This document shows positions 42,489-51,776 of a stretch of 62,020 nucleotides of DNA, piece by piece. Source of the DNA: Lachnospiraceae bacterium (GTDB lineage Bacteria > Bacillota > Clostridia > Lachnospirales > Lachnospiraceae); NCBI GenBank assembly GCA_017500935.1, contig JAFVXW010000047.1:1-62020 (forward strand), given 5' to 3'. The position numbers were made by a program, and so were the translations under genes. The notes beneath the pieces are model-generated. The model made no database searches. It was not told the DNA's origin and saw only the letters and a list, made by a program, of their open reading frames with translations. Each line of letters begins with the position of its first letter. The first letter of the stretch is position 1.

Positions 42489-43505
42489 ATGGCAACCATA
42501 AAAGAGATCGCAGAACTGGCCGGTGTCTCCAGAGGTACTGTGGACCGCGTGCTAAACAACCGCGGCAGCGTTCATCCCGCCACGGCTGCGCTGGTCAAGG
42601 AAATCGCCCGGCGTCTGGATTATAAACCAAACCCTGCCGGAATCGCCCTTGCCGCCCAGCGGCGGAATTTAAAGCTTGGTGTTCTGCTTTTTGACACCGG
42701 CAACTCTTTTTTTGATGAAGTTTTAAAAGGGGTCAAAGAAAAACAGGCAGAACTGGCCGGATACAACTGCAGTGTTTTAGTCCGGCGGGTCGGTTTTTCG
42801 GCCCAGGCCCAGATCGAAGCCATCGCTTCGCTGGAAGAAGAACATATTGACGGTCTGGTGCTCACACCTTTTAACGATGCGCGGATCGCCTCCTGCATTG
42901 ACCGCCTGTCTGCCAAGGGCATTCCTGTCATCACCACCAACACAGACATTCACAATTCCAAGAGGCTTGCCTTTGTGGGAAGCGATTTTTACCGCTGCGG
43001 ACAGACCGCCGCAGGTCTGATGCGCCTGTTGACCACCGGTGAGACCAAAGTGGGGATCGTCACAGGTTCTTCCCAGGTGCTCTGTCATACAGACCGCATT
43101 CAGGGGTTCTGTGACACCATCGAAAAACACTATCCGCGCATCAGAATCGTAGAGACCATCGAGCACAGCGATGACGAATTTGAAAGCTACGACAAAACAC
43201 TGGCACTTCTAAAGCGCCGTCCCGATATCAATGCCCTGTATTTTACCGCAGGGGGCGTATACGGCGGCTGCAGAGCCGTCCGCTTACTTGGCCGGAATGA
43301 TATCCGTATCATTTCTTTTGATAAAATCCCCACCACCAAAGATCTTGTGGAACAAGACGTGATCGCGGCAACCATCTGCCAGCAGCCCAATGTGCAGGGT
43401 GCCCGCCCGCTGCAGCTTTTGTTCGACTATCTGACAACAGGTCAGAAGCCTGAAAAGGAATTTTTTTACACCGCTGTTGATATAAGGATAAAAGAAAACA
43501 TCTGA
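42489..43505 (+). CDS. LacI family transcriptional regulator
   Basis: The 338-residue regulator begins T-I-K-E-I-A-E-L-A-G-V-S-R-G-T-V-D-R-V-L-N, the standard LacI DNA-binding head, followed by a periplasmic-binding-protein-like sugar domain (L-K-L-G-V-L-L-F-D-T-G at about 58 onward). The S-R-G-T-V-D-R form is typical of regulators binding oligosaccharide or sugar-acid signals. ATG 42489 follows GAGGAG. The gene is divergent from xylB, and two downstream genes, a probable toroid enzyme and an ESS-type transporter, follow closely on the same strand. It probably controls xylB and/or those genes. Confidence 0.88.
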   Translation: MATIKEIAELAGVSRGTVDRVLNNRGSVHPATAALVKEIARRLDYKPNPAGIALAAQRRNLKLGVLLFDTGNSFFDEVLKGVKEKQAELAGYNCSVLVRRVGFSAQAQIEAIASLEEEHIDGLVLTPFNDARIASCIDRLSAKGIPVITTNTDIHNSKRLAFVGSDFYRCGQTAAGLMRLLTTGETKVGIVTGSSQVLCHTDRIQGFCDTIEKHYPRIRIVETIEHSDDEFESYDKTLALLKRRPDINALYFTAGGVYGGCRAVRLLGRNDIRIISFDKIPTTKDLVEQDVIAATICQQPNVQGARPLQLLFDYLTTGQKPEKEFFYTAVDIRIKENI

Positions 43506-43524
43506 CGAAAGGAGTTATCAATCC

Positions 43525-45210
43525 ATGAAAAACAATTACCCTCTGCTGATCACCGCCGCTGAGCAAAAACTCTCCAGTATGCTGAGCCTGCTCTGCACTG
43601 ATCCCGACAACCTCTACTGCGGCGCGGTTGATGAATCTTACAACAATCTGCTGGAACCCGGCTCCACCGCTGATCTGATCCGCCACTGCTGTACGCTGTA
43701 CTCCTGTCCGGACAGCCGTTTTTACTGTGACCGGAATCTGCTGACCACCGTCAGAAACGCCTGCGATATGATCCTGCGCGCTTCCCATCCGGACGGCACC
43801 AGTGATTACCGTGCCACCAACTTCCTGACTCCTCCCCCCTTTGAGTTAATTTCCATCTGCCGCGGCTATAAGATTTTTGTGCGCAATATGAAGGGAACTC
43901 AGGAAGAACTGGATACCCGTGACAGTATCTATGCAGCCATCGCCCTCTGGGCAAAGGGCTGTTTAAACGGCGGTTTCCATACCCCCAACCACCGCTGGGT
44001 GGAAAGTGCCTGCATGGCCATGTGCTACAATGTCATCCATGAACCCAGACTGCTTGCCAAAATCGAGAGTTATCTTTCCGAAGGTATTGACTGTGACGAA
44101 TACGGTGAATTCACCGAGCGTTCCATGGGCACTTACAATCCCATCAACGACAATGCCATGATGATCCTGGCCGAGGAACTGAACAAACCGGAATTATACA
44201 AATATGCACTCCGCAATATGGAGCTGACCTTCTTTTATCATGAAGGCGACGGAACTGTGTTCACCCGCAATTCCACCCGTCAGGACAGTGCCTATGACCG
44301 TACATTTCCCAGCAAAATATGGTATTTTCTCTATGTATGGGCAGGTGATTTGTTTCACAACCGCAAATACCTGAAATTTGCCGATGACATGTTCCGGACC
44401 GCGCTGCTTAGCGCATCGGAAATTCCTGACTGTCTGTGGCTGTATCTGGAACGTCCCCAGCTTCAGACTCTGGAGCCTGATTTTACCGATATCACGATTC
44501 CTGCAGAATATCACGCATTTTATCCCAAATCCCGGATCCTGCGTGTACGCAAAGGTGATTTCAGCTACACACTGCTTTCCCGCAATCCCGACTTTTTGCA
44601 TATTAAATTCGGTCCTCATACCATGACGCTGCGCATGTGCTCCTCCTTCTTTGCAGTTGCACAGTTTGCGCCCGAAACCATTATAAAAACCGAAACCGGC
44701 TACCGCATGACCTTCCGCGCTCACGGCGAATACAAGGGGCTGTTTCCCACACCGCCTGCAAGTCCTGACTGGGAACTGATGGACCATTCCCTGCGCCCCG
44801 TCATCCACAGCTGTGACCTTGACTACACGCTGGATATCACAGATACCAAAGACGGCCTGATGCTCCATATCCGCGTGGACAATACCCCCCGCGTACCTTT
44901 CAAGCTGGAATTTTCCCTTCCTGCCGGCGTCAAGTTAGAAACCGATCAGATCATGCTGACCACCACTCCCGGCGGCGAACTGACCGTCAAGCAGGGCGCT
45001 ATGCGCATCGAAGATATGCCCACCGGGTGTGAAGTCACCGTTGACGGTCTGTTTGCAGACCACACCTATCACAGAAACATGCGCGGCAGCATCCCGCCCA
45101 TGCCCGGTTCCTTTGCCGTATATTCCACCGGAAGCTCTCCCATCGACCGTACGATCAGCATCCGTTTCTCCAAACGGACCTGCTCTAAGCCGATGCATCA
45201 AAAAATCTAA
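43525..45210 (+). CDS. Unrecognised protein, possible alpha/alpha-toroid polysaccharide lyase
   Basis: The 561-residue protein has no family I can name with certainty. Its N-terminal 320 residues look alpha-helical with G-G-F-H-T-P-N-H-R-W-V near 152-162 and N-P-I-N-D-N near residue 208, patterns like the alpha/alpha toroid of heparinase- or hyaluronate-lyase-like enzymes. The C-terminal 240 residues look beta-rich. There is no signal peptide. It starts 19 bases after the LacI gene (AAAGGAG upstream), and a transporter gene follows 110 bases later. A cytoplasmic role on imported uronic-acid oligosaccharides is a guess from the neighbours. Confidence 0.55.
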   Translation: MKNNYPLLITAAEQKLSSMLSLLCTDPDNLYCGAVDESYNNLLEPGSTADLIRHCCTLYSCPDSRFYCDRNLLTTVRNACDMILRASHPDGTSDYRATNFLTPPPFELISICRGYKIFVRNMKGTQEELDTRDSIYAAIALWAKGCLNGGFHTPNHRWVESACMAMCYNVIHEPRLLAKIESYLSEGIDCDEYGEFTERSMGTYNPINDNAMMILAEELNKPELYKYALRNMELTFFYHEGDGTVFTRNSTRQDSAYDRTFPSKIWYFLYVWAGDLFHNRKYLKFADDMFRTALLSASEIPDCLWLYLERPQLQTLEPDFTDITIPAEYHAFYPKSRILRVRKGDFSYTLLSRNPDFLHIKFGPHTMTLRMCSSFFAVAQFAPETIIKTETGYRMTFRAHGEYKGLFPTPPASPDWELMDHSLRPVIHSCDLDYTLDITDTKDGLMLHIRVDNTPRVPFKLEFSLPAGVKLETDQIMLTTTPGGELTVKQGAMRIEDMPTGCEVTVDGLFADHTYHRNMRGSIPPMPGSFAVYSTGSSPIDRTISIRFSKRTCSKPMHQKI

Positions 45211-45320
45211 AGTACAGCCGGTGTTAAGATATCAAAAAACCGGTCGCAAAGATTGACGAAACTTGTATTTTGAGGCATAATAATAAAATGAATTTCTTAT
45301 GAGATGGGAGTGTATTATTT

Positions 45321-46757
45321 ATGTACGAATCCAGTTGGGATTTCACTCTGGCTAATTATGGCCCTGTATGGAGCTTTATGGTACAGCTTGGCTTACTGCT
45401 TTTGTTCCTTGTATTGGGAAATATTTTCCGCCGGACCATTCCGTTTTTCCGCAAGTGTCTGGTGCCTTCCGCGCTTTTGGGCGGCACTTTATTGCTTCTT
45501 GTCAACATCTTCGCCAAACAGTTTGATTTTGTGATGGTAGACAACCGGCTGATGCAGGTTATCACCTATCACTGTCTGGCCATCGGTTTTGCCGCAATGT
45601 CTCTGAAAACAGAAAAAAGCACGCATAAGACCACTCCGGCGCAGGTAGTCGAATTCGGTGCGCTGCAGGGCGGCACCTATATGCTGCAGGCCTTTGTCGG
45701 TCTTGGCATCACTCTGATCCTGTTTGCAGTCACCCGCTATGGCGGCAGCGTCATTTCCTATATCTGCGGTCTGATCCTGCCTTTGGCTTACGGTCAGGGC
45801 CCCGGAAACGCATTAAGCTGGGATATTAACTTTACCAACACCCCTGCCGCACAGTTTGCCGGAAACGGAAGCTTTGGTCTGTCCTTAGCCTCCATCGGTT
45901 TTGTAGTGGCATCTGTGTTCGGCATATTGTATATCAACATCAGCAAAAAACACGGAAAGCTTTCTGTCCGCAGCGGCAACGCATCCGCTGTTCCGGTTAT
46001 ACATGAACAAAGCGAATACGAAGAGCTTCCCGACAATGAATCCGTGGATAAATTCACACTGCAGATGGGATTTGTCGCTTTGGCATATGCCCTTGCCTTT
46101 GGTTTCATGTGCCTTTTGGGCGCCATCTCCGATTTCACCAACAATATCGGCTGGGGCTTCAACTTCCTGTGGGCATCCCTGTCAGCCATGCTGATCCGTG
46201 CTGTTGTCAAGCATCTGCAAAAAGGAAAGCTGATGCACCACGAATATATCAACAATTATCAGATGGACCGCATCTCCGGCTTTTTCTTCGATCTGATGAT
46301 CGTAGCCGGTGTATCTGCCATTGAGATCAACGATATCAAGAACTATATCCTGCCCATCGTGATCTTAAGCGTTGTAGGAACCGTCATTACTTACATCTAC
46401 ATCCATATGGTTTCCAGAGAATGCTTCAAAGGTTTTGAGCATGAGTTTTTCCTGATGAGCTTCGGTACCCTGACCGGAACCGCCTCCAACGGCATGATCC
46501 TTATGAAAGAGGTTGACCCGCAGCTTCGCACTCCGGTTTCCAGCCTGTACATCCTTTCCAACTTCCCGGCAATGGTGATGATCGCACCGCTTCTGTTCTT
46601 ACTGAACTTTGCCGGCCAGTCACCGGTAAATGCCGTGATCGCCTGCGCAATCTTCTTTGTGCTCTGGCTTTCCTACACAATCTTCCTGTTCCGCAGAAGG
46701 ATCTTCAAAAAGAAATTTGCGGATAAACCGGTTGCCGTGTGGACAGAAGAAAATTAA
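45321..46757 (+). CDS. Sodium/glutamate symporter (GltS/ESS) family transporter
   Basis: The 478-residue protein has about 12 hydrophobic helices in two halves. Motifs fit the ESS family: L-V-P-S-A-L-L-G-G-T-L-L-L near residue 50, and the re-entrant-loop-like P-L-A-Y-G-Q-G-P-G-N-A-L in the middle. The helix halves are separated by a hydrophilic stretch near 215-240. GltS imports glutamate with sodium, but this divergent member sits with a LacI regulator and a possible lyase, so it could carry an acidic sugar or another anion. ATG 45321 has GGGAG upstream, rather distant. A strong bidirectional terminator follows. Confidence 0.75.
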   Translation: MYESSWDFTLANYGPVWSFMVQLGLLLLFLVLGNIFRRTIPFFRKCLVPSALLGGTLLLLVNIFAKQFDFVMVDNRLMQVITYHCLAIGFAAMSLKTEKSTHKTTPAQVVEFGALQGGTYMLQAFVGLGITLILFAVTRYGGSVISYICGLILPLAYGQGPGNALSWDINFTNTPAAQFAGNGSFGLSLASIGFVVASVFGILYINISKKHGKLSVRSGNASAVPVIHEQSEYEELPDNESVDKFTLQMGFVALAYALAFGFMCLLGAISDFTNNIGWGFNFLWASLSAMLIRAVVKHLQKGKLMHHEYINNYQMDRISGFFFDLMIVAGVSAIEINDIKNYILPIVILSVVGTVITYIYIHMVSRECFKGFEHEFFLMSFGTLTGTASNGMILMKEVDPQLRTPVSSLYILSNFPAMVMIAPLLFLLNFAGQSPVNAVIACAIFFVLWLSYTIFLFRRRIFKKKFADKPVAVWTEEN

Positions 46758-46768
46758 AAAATAAAAAT

Positions 46769-46808
46769 TCCGCCGCATCTGCGATTTGTTTCAGTCGCAG
46801 ATGCGGCG
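46769..46808. terminator. Bidirectional terminator with a 15-base stem
   Basis: CCGCCGCATCTGCGA (46769-46783) pairs perfectly with TCGCAGATGCGGCGG (46794-46808). T-rich sequence follows on both strands. It separates the symporter from the convergent phosphatase-family gene. Confidence 0.92.
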
Positions 46809-46825
46809 GTTTCTTTTTCCTGTCT

Positions 46826-47530
46826 TTAAACTTCCACTACAGTCACATACGGTCTGTGGTCAGACTCCTGCACATCCGGTATTTCTGCCGAAACTGCCTT
46901 TAAATCTTTGCTCACAAACATGTAATCAATTTTGATATCCGGCGCATCAGAAGGATAACTGCAGGTGCCGGGCGCAAGCAGCTCTCCCGTATCTGTCATT
47001 TTCTCCCGCAAAGCATCCAAAAGAGGATTTTCCGGCGTCACATTAAAATCTCCCATCAGAACACAGCGCTTTTGCTCTGTCTGTTCCAGTACGGTCTGCA
47101 CTGCATTTTCCTGTTCATCCGGATTTAAGCCAAAATGTGTCACACAGGCGCATAAACCGCCCGGTACGTCGATATATGCCTTTAACAGACAGCGGGTTTC
47201 GTAATCGTCATTGTCTGCCATTCTCACCGCAGGATCGGGGATCATAACGGTTTGGGCTGACAGGATCGGATATCTGGACAAAATCGCATTGCCGTACGGA
47301 TTGGCTCCCCTGACGTCAATGGCTTTGGCAAAATAATAATGATAACCGGTCAGTTTGGCCAGAATCTGTGCCTGCGCCTGATAATCAGCCGCTTCTCCCT
47401 GTCCGCGCACTTCGTTTAAACCCACCACATCGGCATCATAAGCTTTGATGACCGCAGCAATCTTATCAAACTCGATCTTTTTACTCTGATAGTTTCGACA
47501 GTGCTGGATATTGTAAGTCATGATTTTCAT
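46826..47530 (-). CDS. Endonuclease/exonuclease/phosphatase family protein
   Basis: The 234-residue protein has the EEP fold: M-T-Y-N-I-Q-H-C at the start, the metal-binding L-N-E-V-R near residue 45, M-G-D-F-N-V-T-P near 160, and E-S-D-H-R-P near the C-terminus with the catalytic histidine. Members hydrolyse phosphodiester bonds in nucleic acids, lipids or inositol phosphates; this short intracellular form cannot be narrowed further. ATG 47530 is chosen because the family motif begins there; an upstream start at 47548 adds six non-conserved residues. The ribosome binding site (GTGGGT) is weak. The oxidoreductase gene ends 61 bases upstream. Confidence 0.82.
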   Translation of the reverse strand: MKIMTYNIQHCRNYQSKKIEFDKIAAVIKAYDADVVGLNEVRGQGEAADYQAQAQILAKLTGYHYYFAKAIDVRGANPYGNAILSRYPILSAQTVMIPDPAVRMADNDDYETRCLLKAYIDVPGGLCACVTHFGLNPDEQENAVQTVLEQTEQKRCVLMGDFNVTPENPLLDALREKMTDTGELLAPGTCSYPSDAPDIKIDYMFVSKDLKAVSAEIPDVQESDHRPYVTVVEV

Positions 47531-47550
47531 AAGTTTACCCACTTTCAAAT

Positions 47551-47581
47551 CACGGCCTGCGCATGAAATACGCAGACCGTG
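47551..47581. terminator. Hairpin between the OYE-like and EEP genes
   Basis: CACGGCCTGCG (47551-47561) pairs with CGCAGACCGTG (47571-47581) at 10 of 11 positions. There is no T-run. It resembles the stem at 20385-20409 in its GGTCTGCG core. Confidence 0.5.
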
Positions 47582-47591
47582 AAATCTTTTA

Positions 47592-48914
47592 TCATTTCTT
47601 CAGTTCTTTAAAATAGGGAAGATATACCTCTCCGTCGCGCACCACGCAGCCCGTCGGCTTTCCGCCGCCGATCAGCGTTTCGCAGCTGCCGCAGGCCACA
47701 CAGGTTTTTGCCGGATCGATCATGCCGTTTTCTGCGATCTGGTTTGCAAAACCGGGATTCGCGTAAGCCATCCTGCCAAAAAGCATCTGGTCAAGCAGCC
47801 CTTCCTCAATCGCACCTGCGGTGTAAAAGCCTGCATACTGGCGCAGATAAGAGGGCGCAGAAGCAGAAATAAACATTTCCGGAACGGCTTTTTTTACGGC
47901 ACCGATACACGCACTGATGCGCGCCATGCCTTCCAGCGGGTGTTCATCGGGAATATAGGCGCCCATATCATAGGGACGGTTCATATGTTTATAGACGCAG
48001 GGATTTCCCACAGTCAGATTCACCATGGAAACACCGTAATCTTCATACAGACTTCTCACCAGACGGATCGGCTCATCCATGTCAGGCGTGCTGTCGCCGC
48101 CTTCTTTGACACCAAAGCCGTACGGCCATGCAAGGCCGTCATAAATGCCGATGCGGACAGTCACCATGAAATCTTTGGTCTCATGCACTTTGGCCGCCTG
48201 TACCGAATTGCGCAGAAGCCGGGTTCTGTTTTCAAAGCTGCCTCCGTACATACCGGGGCGTTCATATGCAGAAGTCAGTTCCGTCAGAAGATAGCCGTGG
48301 CAGCATTTTACGTCCACTGCGTCAAAACCGGCTTCTTTGGCCAACAGTGCAAACTCAGCGAACTCTTCCTCCACTTTTTTCAGATAATCATCGGTGACGA
48401 TACAGCTGTCATCAATGTCCATGCCTTTATCCAGCACCGGATGCCGGTAAGCGATCAGCGGTGCCGCTTTGCCGCCGGGAGCAGAATACCGCCCGGAATG
48501 ATGCGCCTGGATCACCAGATACGGAGCAAATCCATTGGCCTGCATACCTGCTTCCCTGATCGCCGCCGTAAAAGCCTTAAAATTGTCCAGATTATCTTTT
48601 GTCAGCATCATCTGCTTTGTTCCGCAGCGTGCCTCGGGCGCAAGTGCGATCGCCTCGATCCAGATCATGCCGCTGCCGCCGCGTGCATAGCGCAGATAAC
48701 GTCTGAGTGTCAGTTCAGAGGGAGAACCGTCCGCCAGACCGTCTGCCCCTTCAAGAGGTGCAATACCCAGCCTGTTTTTGAGCGTCACATTTCCAAAGCT
48801 GACTTCTTTTGTCAGAAGCTCCGTGTTTTGCGAAAACGGAATATGTACTCCAAGTTCCCTTGCTTTTTCTTTTATTTCTTCCAGATTCCTGTAATGAAAC
48901 CGTTCGTGTCCCAT
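47592..48914 (-). CDS. Old Yellow Enzyme family NADH:flavin oxidoreductase with Fe-S motif
   Basis: The 440-residue protein has the FMN-binding barrel of the OYE family: T-L-K-N-R-L-G-I-A-P-L-E-G near residue 45, H-H-S-G-R near 140, and a barrel closing in G-R-M-A-Y-A-N-P near 395. The C-terminus has four cysteines spaced C-x2-C-x2-C-x11-C, the form of the 4Fe-4S cluster of dienoyl-CoA-reductase-like members. The extra FAD/NAD domain of those enzymes is absent. It should reduce an activated C=C bond, for example an alpha,beta-unsaturated ketone. It is the last gene after a Gfo/Idh dehydrogenase (23-base gap). Such a substrate could be a product of 3-keto-sugar elimination; that is inference. 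Confidence 0.85.
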   Translation of the reverse strand: MGHERFHYRNLEEIKEKARELGVHIPFSQNTELLTKEVSFGNVTLKNRLGIAPLEGADGLADGSPSELTLRRYLRYARGGSGMIWIEAIALAPEARCGTKQMMLTKDNLDNFKAFTAAIREAGMQANGFAPYLVIQAHHSGRYSAPGGKAAPLIAYRHPVLDKGMDIDDSCIVTDDYLKKVEEEFAEFALLAKEAGFDAVDVKCCHGYLLTELTSAYERPGMYGGSFENRTRLLRNSVQAAKVHETKDFMVTVRIGIYDGLAWPYGFGVKEGGDSTPDMDEPIRLVRSLYEDYGVSMVNLTVGNPCVYKHMNRPYDMGAYIPDEHPLEGMARISACIGAVKKAVPEMFISASAPSYLRQYAGFYTAGAIEEGLLDQMLFGRMAYANPGFANQIAENGMIDPAKTCVACGSCETLIGGGKPTGCVVRDGEVYLPYFKELKK

Positions 48915-48937
48915 CGCATTTCCTCCGCTATGCAGTC

Positions 48938-49951
48938 TTATTTTACTTCCACCTTCTGTCCGGTCTTTGCACTTTCGATGGCAGAGAAGGTCATGGCCAC
49001 ACTGCCGTAGTTGTAATCACAGTTATTTTCGGATACGCGGCCTTCCTTTAACGCGGTCAGCATTTCGTTGATCGCGCCTGCAAACCAGATAATGCCGTCC
49101 CAGTCAGCGGGAGGATTGAGCACACCTTTTTCGGTGGTGCCGTCTTCGTTGATATATTCCACCTGTGCATATTCGTCAAAACCGTTCCAGACTGCGGTTC
49201 CCTTGGTACCGATGATGCGCCACTGGGAATGCCATGCGGTTTTCATGGTGTTGGTGTCCATAACCGCATTGTAAACCAGCACAATGCCGTCTTCCATTTC
49301 AAAAATACATGCGCCGCTGCCGTCGCCGTTGTAGTGAGAGCCTTCCGGATTGTAGCTGTGGCAGTATACGGTCTTTGCGTCTTTTCCAAGGATAAAACGG
49401 GCTGTGTCAAAGCTGTGGATCGCCTGATCCTGCAGCATGGGGAATTCCAGAGAGTTTCTGCCGCCCTTCAAATCGGAGTTTACATAAATTTCAGAACATA
49501 CCATCCAGATCTTGCCCAGCGCACCGCTCTGCACCGCATGACGCATTGCACGCACAGGAGCCAGATAACGGCGGTTCTGCATAACATCCAGTACGCAGCC
49601 GCTTTCCTTTACTGCCTGTAAAAGCTGCGCACCTTCTTCTCTGCTCATGCAAAGAGGCTTTTCACTGAAAACATGAACGCCTGCACCAAGACATTTTAAG
49701 TCGATATCACAATGCACGGGGCCGTTTGCCAGATTCACCACGATTTCCGGTTTTACTTCTTCCAGCGCGATATCAAAATCGGTGTAAATATCACAGTTGA
49801 TATTGTATTCCTGCTGACGCTGCTTTGCTGCTTCGGGATTGATATCCACCATAGCTGCAATCTCAACGTCCTTGCGCACAGCAAATACATCCAGCCATTC
49901 CTGAGAGATCCATCCGCAGCCTACGATCATAATTCTGAATTTTTTATCCAT
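48938..49951 (-). CDS. Gfo/Idh/MocA family oxidoreductase (cluster 2)
   Basis: The 337-residue dehydrogenase has R-I-M-I-V-G-C-G-W-I-S-Q-E-W at the NAD-binding end, S-E-K-P-L-C-M near residue 95, and L-Q-D-Q-A-I-H-S-F-D-T with the probable catalytic histidine. It fits the sugar-oxidising branch of the family. It lies between an isomerase-like gene (66 bases upstream) and an Old Yellow Enzyme relative (23 bases downstream). The set has the same composition as cluster 1 but a different order, so it may act on a different glycoside. Confidence 0.87.
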   Translation of the reverse strand: MDKKFRIMIVGCGWISQEWLDVFAVRKDVEIAAMVDINPEAAKQRQQEYNINCDIYTDFDIALEEVKPEIVVNLANGPVHCDIDLKCLGAGVHVFSEKPLCMSREEGAQLLQAVKESGCVLDVMQNRRYLAPVRAMRHAVQSGALGKIWMVCSEIYVNSDLKGGRNSLEFPMLQDQAIHSFDTARFILGKDAKTVYCHSYNPEGSHYNGDGSGACIFEMEDGIVLVYNAVMDTNTMKTAWHSQWRIIGTKGTAVWNGFDEYAQVEYINEDGTTEKGVLNPPADWDGIIWFAGAINEMLTALKEGRVSENNCDYNYGSVAMTFSAIESAKTGQKVEVK

Positions 49952-50016
49952 ATTCCGTATCCTCTTTCTTTCGATTTATGCTTTTGCGGCGCGCACACGG
50001 CCGCTGTCTGCTATTT

Positions 50017-50880
50017 TCATCCCAGAATATTCTGAAGTGCCTGATAGGACTCTTGTGCAGCCTTCACCCAGTCACCCTTTAAGTTGCGTGCCAGATGCTG
50101 GTCAGCCTCATATTCCACAGACATGACACCCTGATAATCAATGGCATTGATGCCGCGCACAAAGCTGTCCCAATCCACAAGACCGGTTCCAAGCGGCGGG
50201 AATAACACTCTGCCGCGCACCTGACTGCCCGCTGCGTCTTTCATATGCATATGTTTGATCTTTTCTGCGCCGAACTGACGGATCATAAATTCCATATCGG
50301 TGTTTCCGTAAAGCTGGTCATGGGAAGGATCATAGTTCACGCCAAGATACGGGGAATTGTAGTGATTTACCAGATAGCTTGTGGTATAAAAATCACAGCA
50401 CAGCATCGCCCACACGCTCTCCACTGCCAGAGACACCTTTTTTTCTTCTGCAAGAGGCACCAGTTCATCAAACGCTTCAAATACCATGTTCCATGCCTGT
50501 CCCTGTGTCACCTGATCGCCCACGCTGATGCGGTTTGGAATCCACGGACGGGGACCGGAGAACAGATTCACGGTACCGATACCCAGATCTGCACAGCGGC
50601 GGATGTAGTCTTTGGTCTGTTCAATGGCCTGACGGCGCACTTCTTTATCCAGTGCCACATAATCCAGCTGAATGACAAACTCTGACAAAGTCAGACCGGC
50701 CTCACCGATCACCTTCAGCTGACGCGCCATTTCCGCATCGCTTCCGCATTTTTCTGCCCATGTGGTGTTTAATTCGATGGCATCATAACCGATATTTTTC
50801 AAAATTTCAGCGGTCTTTTCCATCGGCATTTCCAGCAGTGTTCCATTGGCATAAAAACCAACTTTTCTTCCATTGATCAT
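50017..50880 (-). CDS. Sugar phosphate isomerase/epimerase-like protein (cluster 2)
   Basis: The 287-residue protein has the AP-endonuclease-2-like barrel with ligands in A-V-E-S-V-W, G-V-N-Y-D-P-S-H-D, M-H-M-K-D-A-A-G and S-V-E-Y-E-A. These Glu, Asp, His, Glu positions are the standard divalent metal site. It begins the cluster of three genes (isomerase-like, Gfo/Idh, OYE-like). An IclR regulator gene lies 131 bases upstream on the same strand. Closest general types are hydroxypyruvate isomerase/IolI-like proteins and C-glycoside-cleaving DgpC-like proteins; which one cannot be decided here. Confidence 0.85.
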   Translation of the reverse strand: MINGRKVGFYANGTLLEMPMEKTAEILKNIGYDAIELNTTWAEKCGSDAEMARQLKVIGEAGLTLSEFVIQLDYVALDKEVRRQAIEQTKDYIRRCADLGIGTVNLFSGPRPWIPNRISVGDQVTQGQAWNMVFEAFDELVPLAEEKKVSLAVESVWAMLCCDFYTTSYLVNHYNSPYLGVNYDPSHDQLYGNTDMEFMIRQFGAEKIKHMHMKDAAGSQVRGRVLFPPLGTGLVDWDSFVRGINAIDYQGVMSVEYEADQHLARNLKGDWVKAAQESYQALQNILG

Positions 50881-51011
50881 GCTTTTTGTCCCTCCTTGTC
50901 AGACAATATAAACTCTCGTACGCTTTAACAACCTATACGTGTCTGTTACTATGTTCTGCTGATTTGGATGCACCCGGAATTTCCAAGTACTTTTTTGTAA
51001 TTTCCAGGAGC

Positions 51012-51776
51012 CTATACAATATCCTTGACTGAATATTTATGCTGCAGCTTCTCTGCTGCCTTTTTTACTTCCGATACAATATAGCTCAGCAATTTCTCAT
51101 TTTCCGGAAAATTGGTGTTTCCCGAAACGCCCAGACTAAACGTCACATTTCCTTCCCGGTCAAAAACAGGCACTGCCAGACAAAATACCCTGGGTGAAAG
51201 TTCTCCATTGTCTATGGCATATCCCTGCTGCCGTACCGTTTCCATCTCCTCCAACAATATCTGCGGATCGGTGATGGTTTTATCCGTATAGCCAAACAGA
51301 CCGAAGGTCTCCAGAATGCTGTCAAACTCCTCTCTGGTACGATGCGCCAGAATGCATTTTCCCAGCGCGCTGCAGTGAAAGGGTTCATCCATCCCCGGGA
51401 AAGCCGGTTCCTGCACAAAACGGCTGTCCTTGCCTTTCACCTGATCGATCAGAAAGATCCGGTTCTGCAAAAACACACCGATCTGCGCTGTCATATTCAC
51501 CTTTTCTGCCAGCTGACGCAGACAGGGGCGCACCTCATCGAGGATCATGGAATTGGAAATCGTTCTGGTACTGAACAGAAGCGTTCCCACACTGGAATAA
51601 TACTTCATCGTACCTTCTTTTTTATAAACCAGATCATGCCTTGCAAGCACCGACAAAATCCGGGAGGCGGTACTTTTATCCACGCCAAATTCCTGCGCGA
51701 TCTCGCTGACGCTGGCACAGCGGTTGATGGCAATATATTTCATGATCTGAATCCCACGATCCAAAGATGTCAGCAT
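51012..51776 (-). CDS. IclR family transcriptional regulator
   Basis: The 254-residue regulator has a winged helix-turn-helix at residues 5-65 (V-S-E-I-A-Q-E-F-G-V-D-K-S-T-A-S-R-I) and an IclR effector domain with P-F-H-C-S-A-L-G-K-C-I-L-A near residue 138. Most members repress a catabolic operon until a small organic acid or sugar derivative binds. ATG 51776 has AAGGAGG 8 bases upstream; the frame reaching back to 51995 has no family sequence. The downstream isomerase-like/Gfo/OYE cluster is the obvious target. Confidence 0.9.
   Translation of the reverse strand: MLTSLDRGIQIMKYIAINRCASVSEIAQEFGVDKSTASRILSVLARHDLVYKKEGTMKYYSSVGTLLFSTRTISNSMILDEVRPCLRQLAEKVNMTAQIGVFLQNRIFLIDQVKGKDSRFVQEPAFPGMDEPFHCSALGKCILAHRTREEFDSILETFGLFGYTDKTITDPQILLEEMETVRQQGYAIDNGELSPRVFCLAVPVFDREGNVTFSLGVSGNTNFPENEKLLSYIVSEVKKAAEKLQHKYSVKDIV

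Noticed and set aside
44194-44868. A 224-residue minus-strand frame inside the 561-residue gene
   Set aside because: It is antisense to the better-supported plus frame, which has a ribosome binding site and consistent neighbours.
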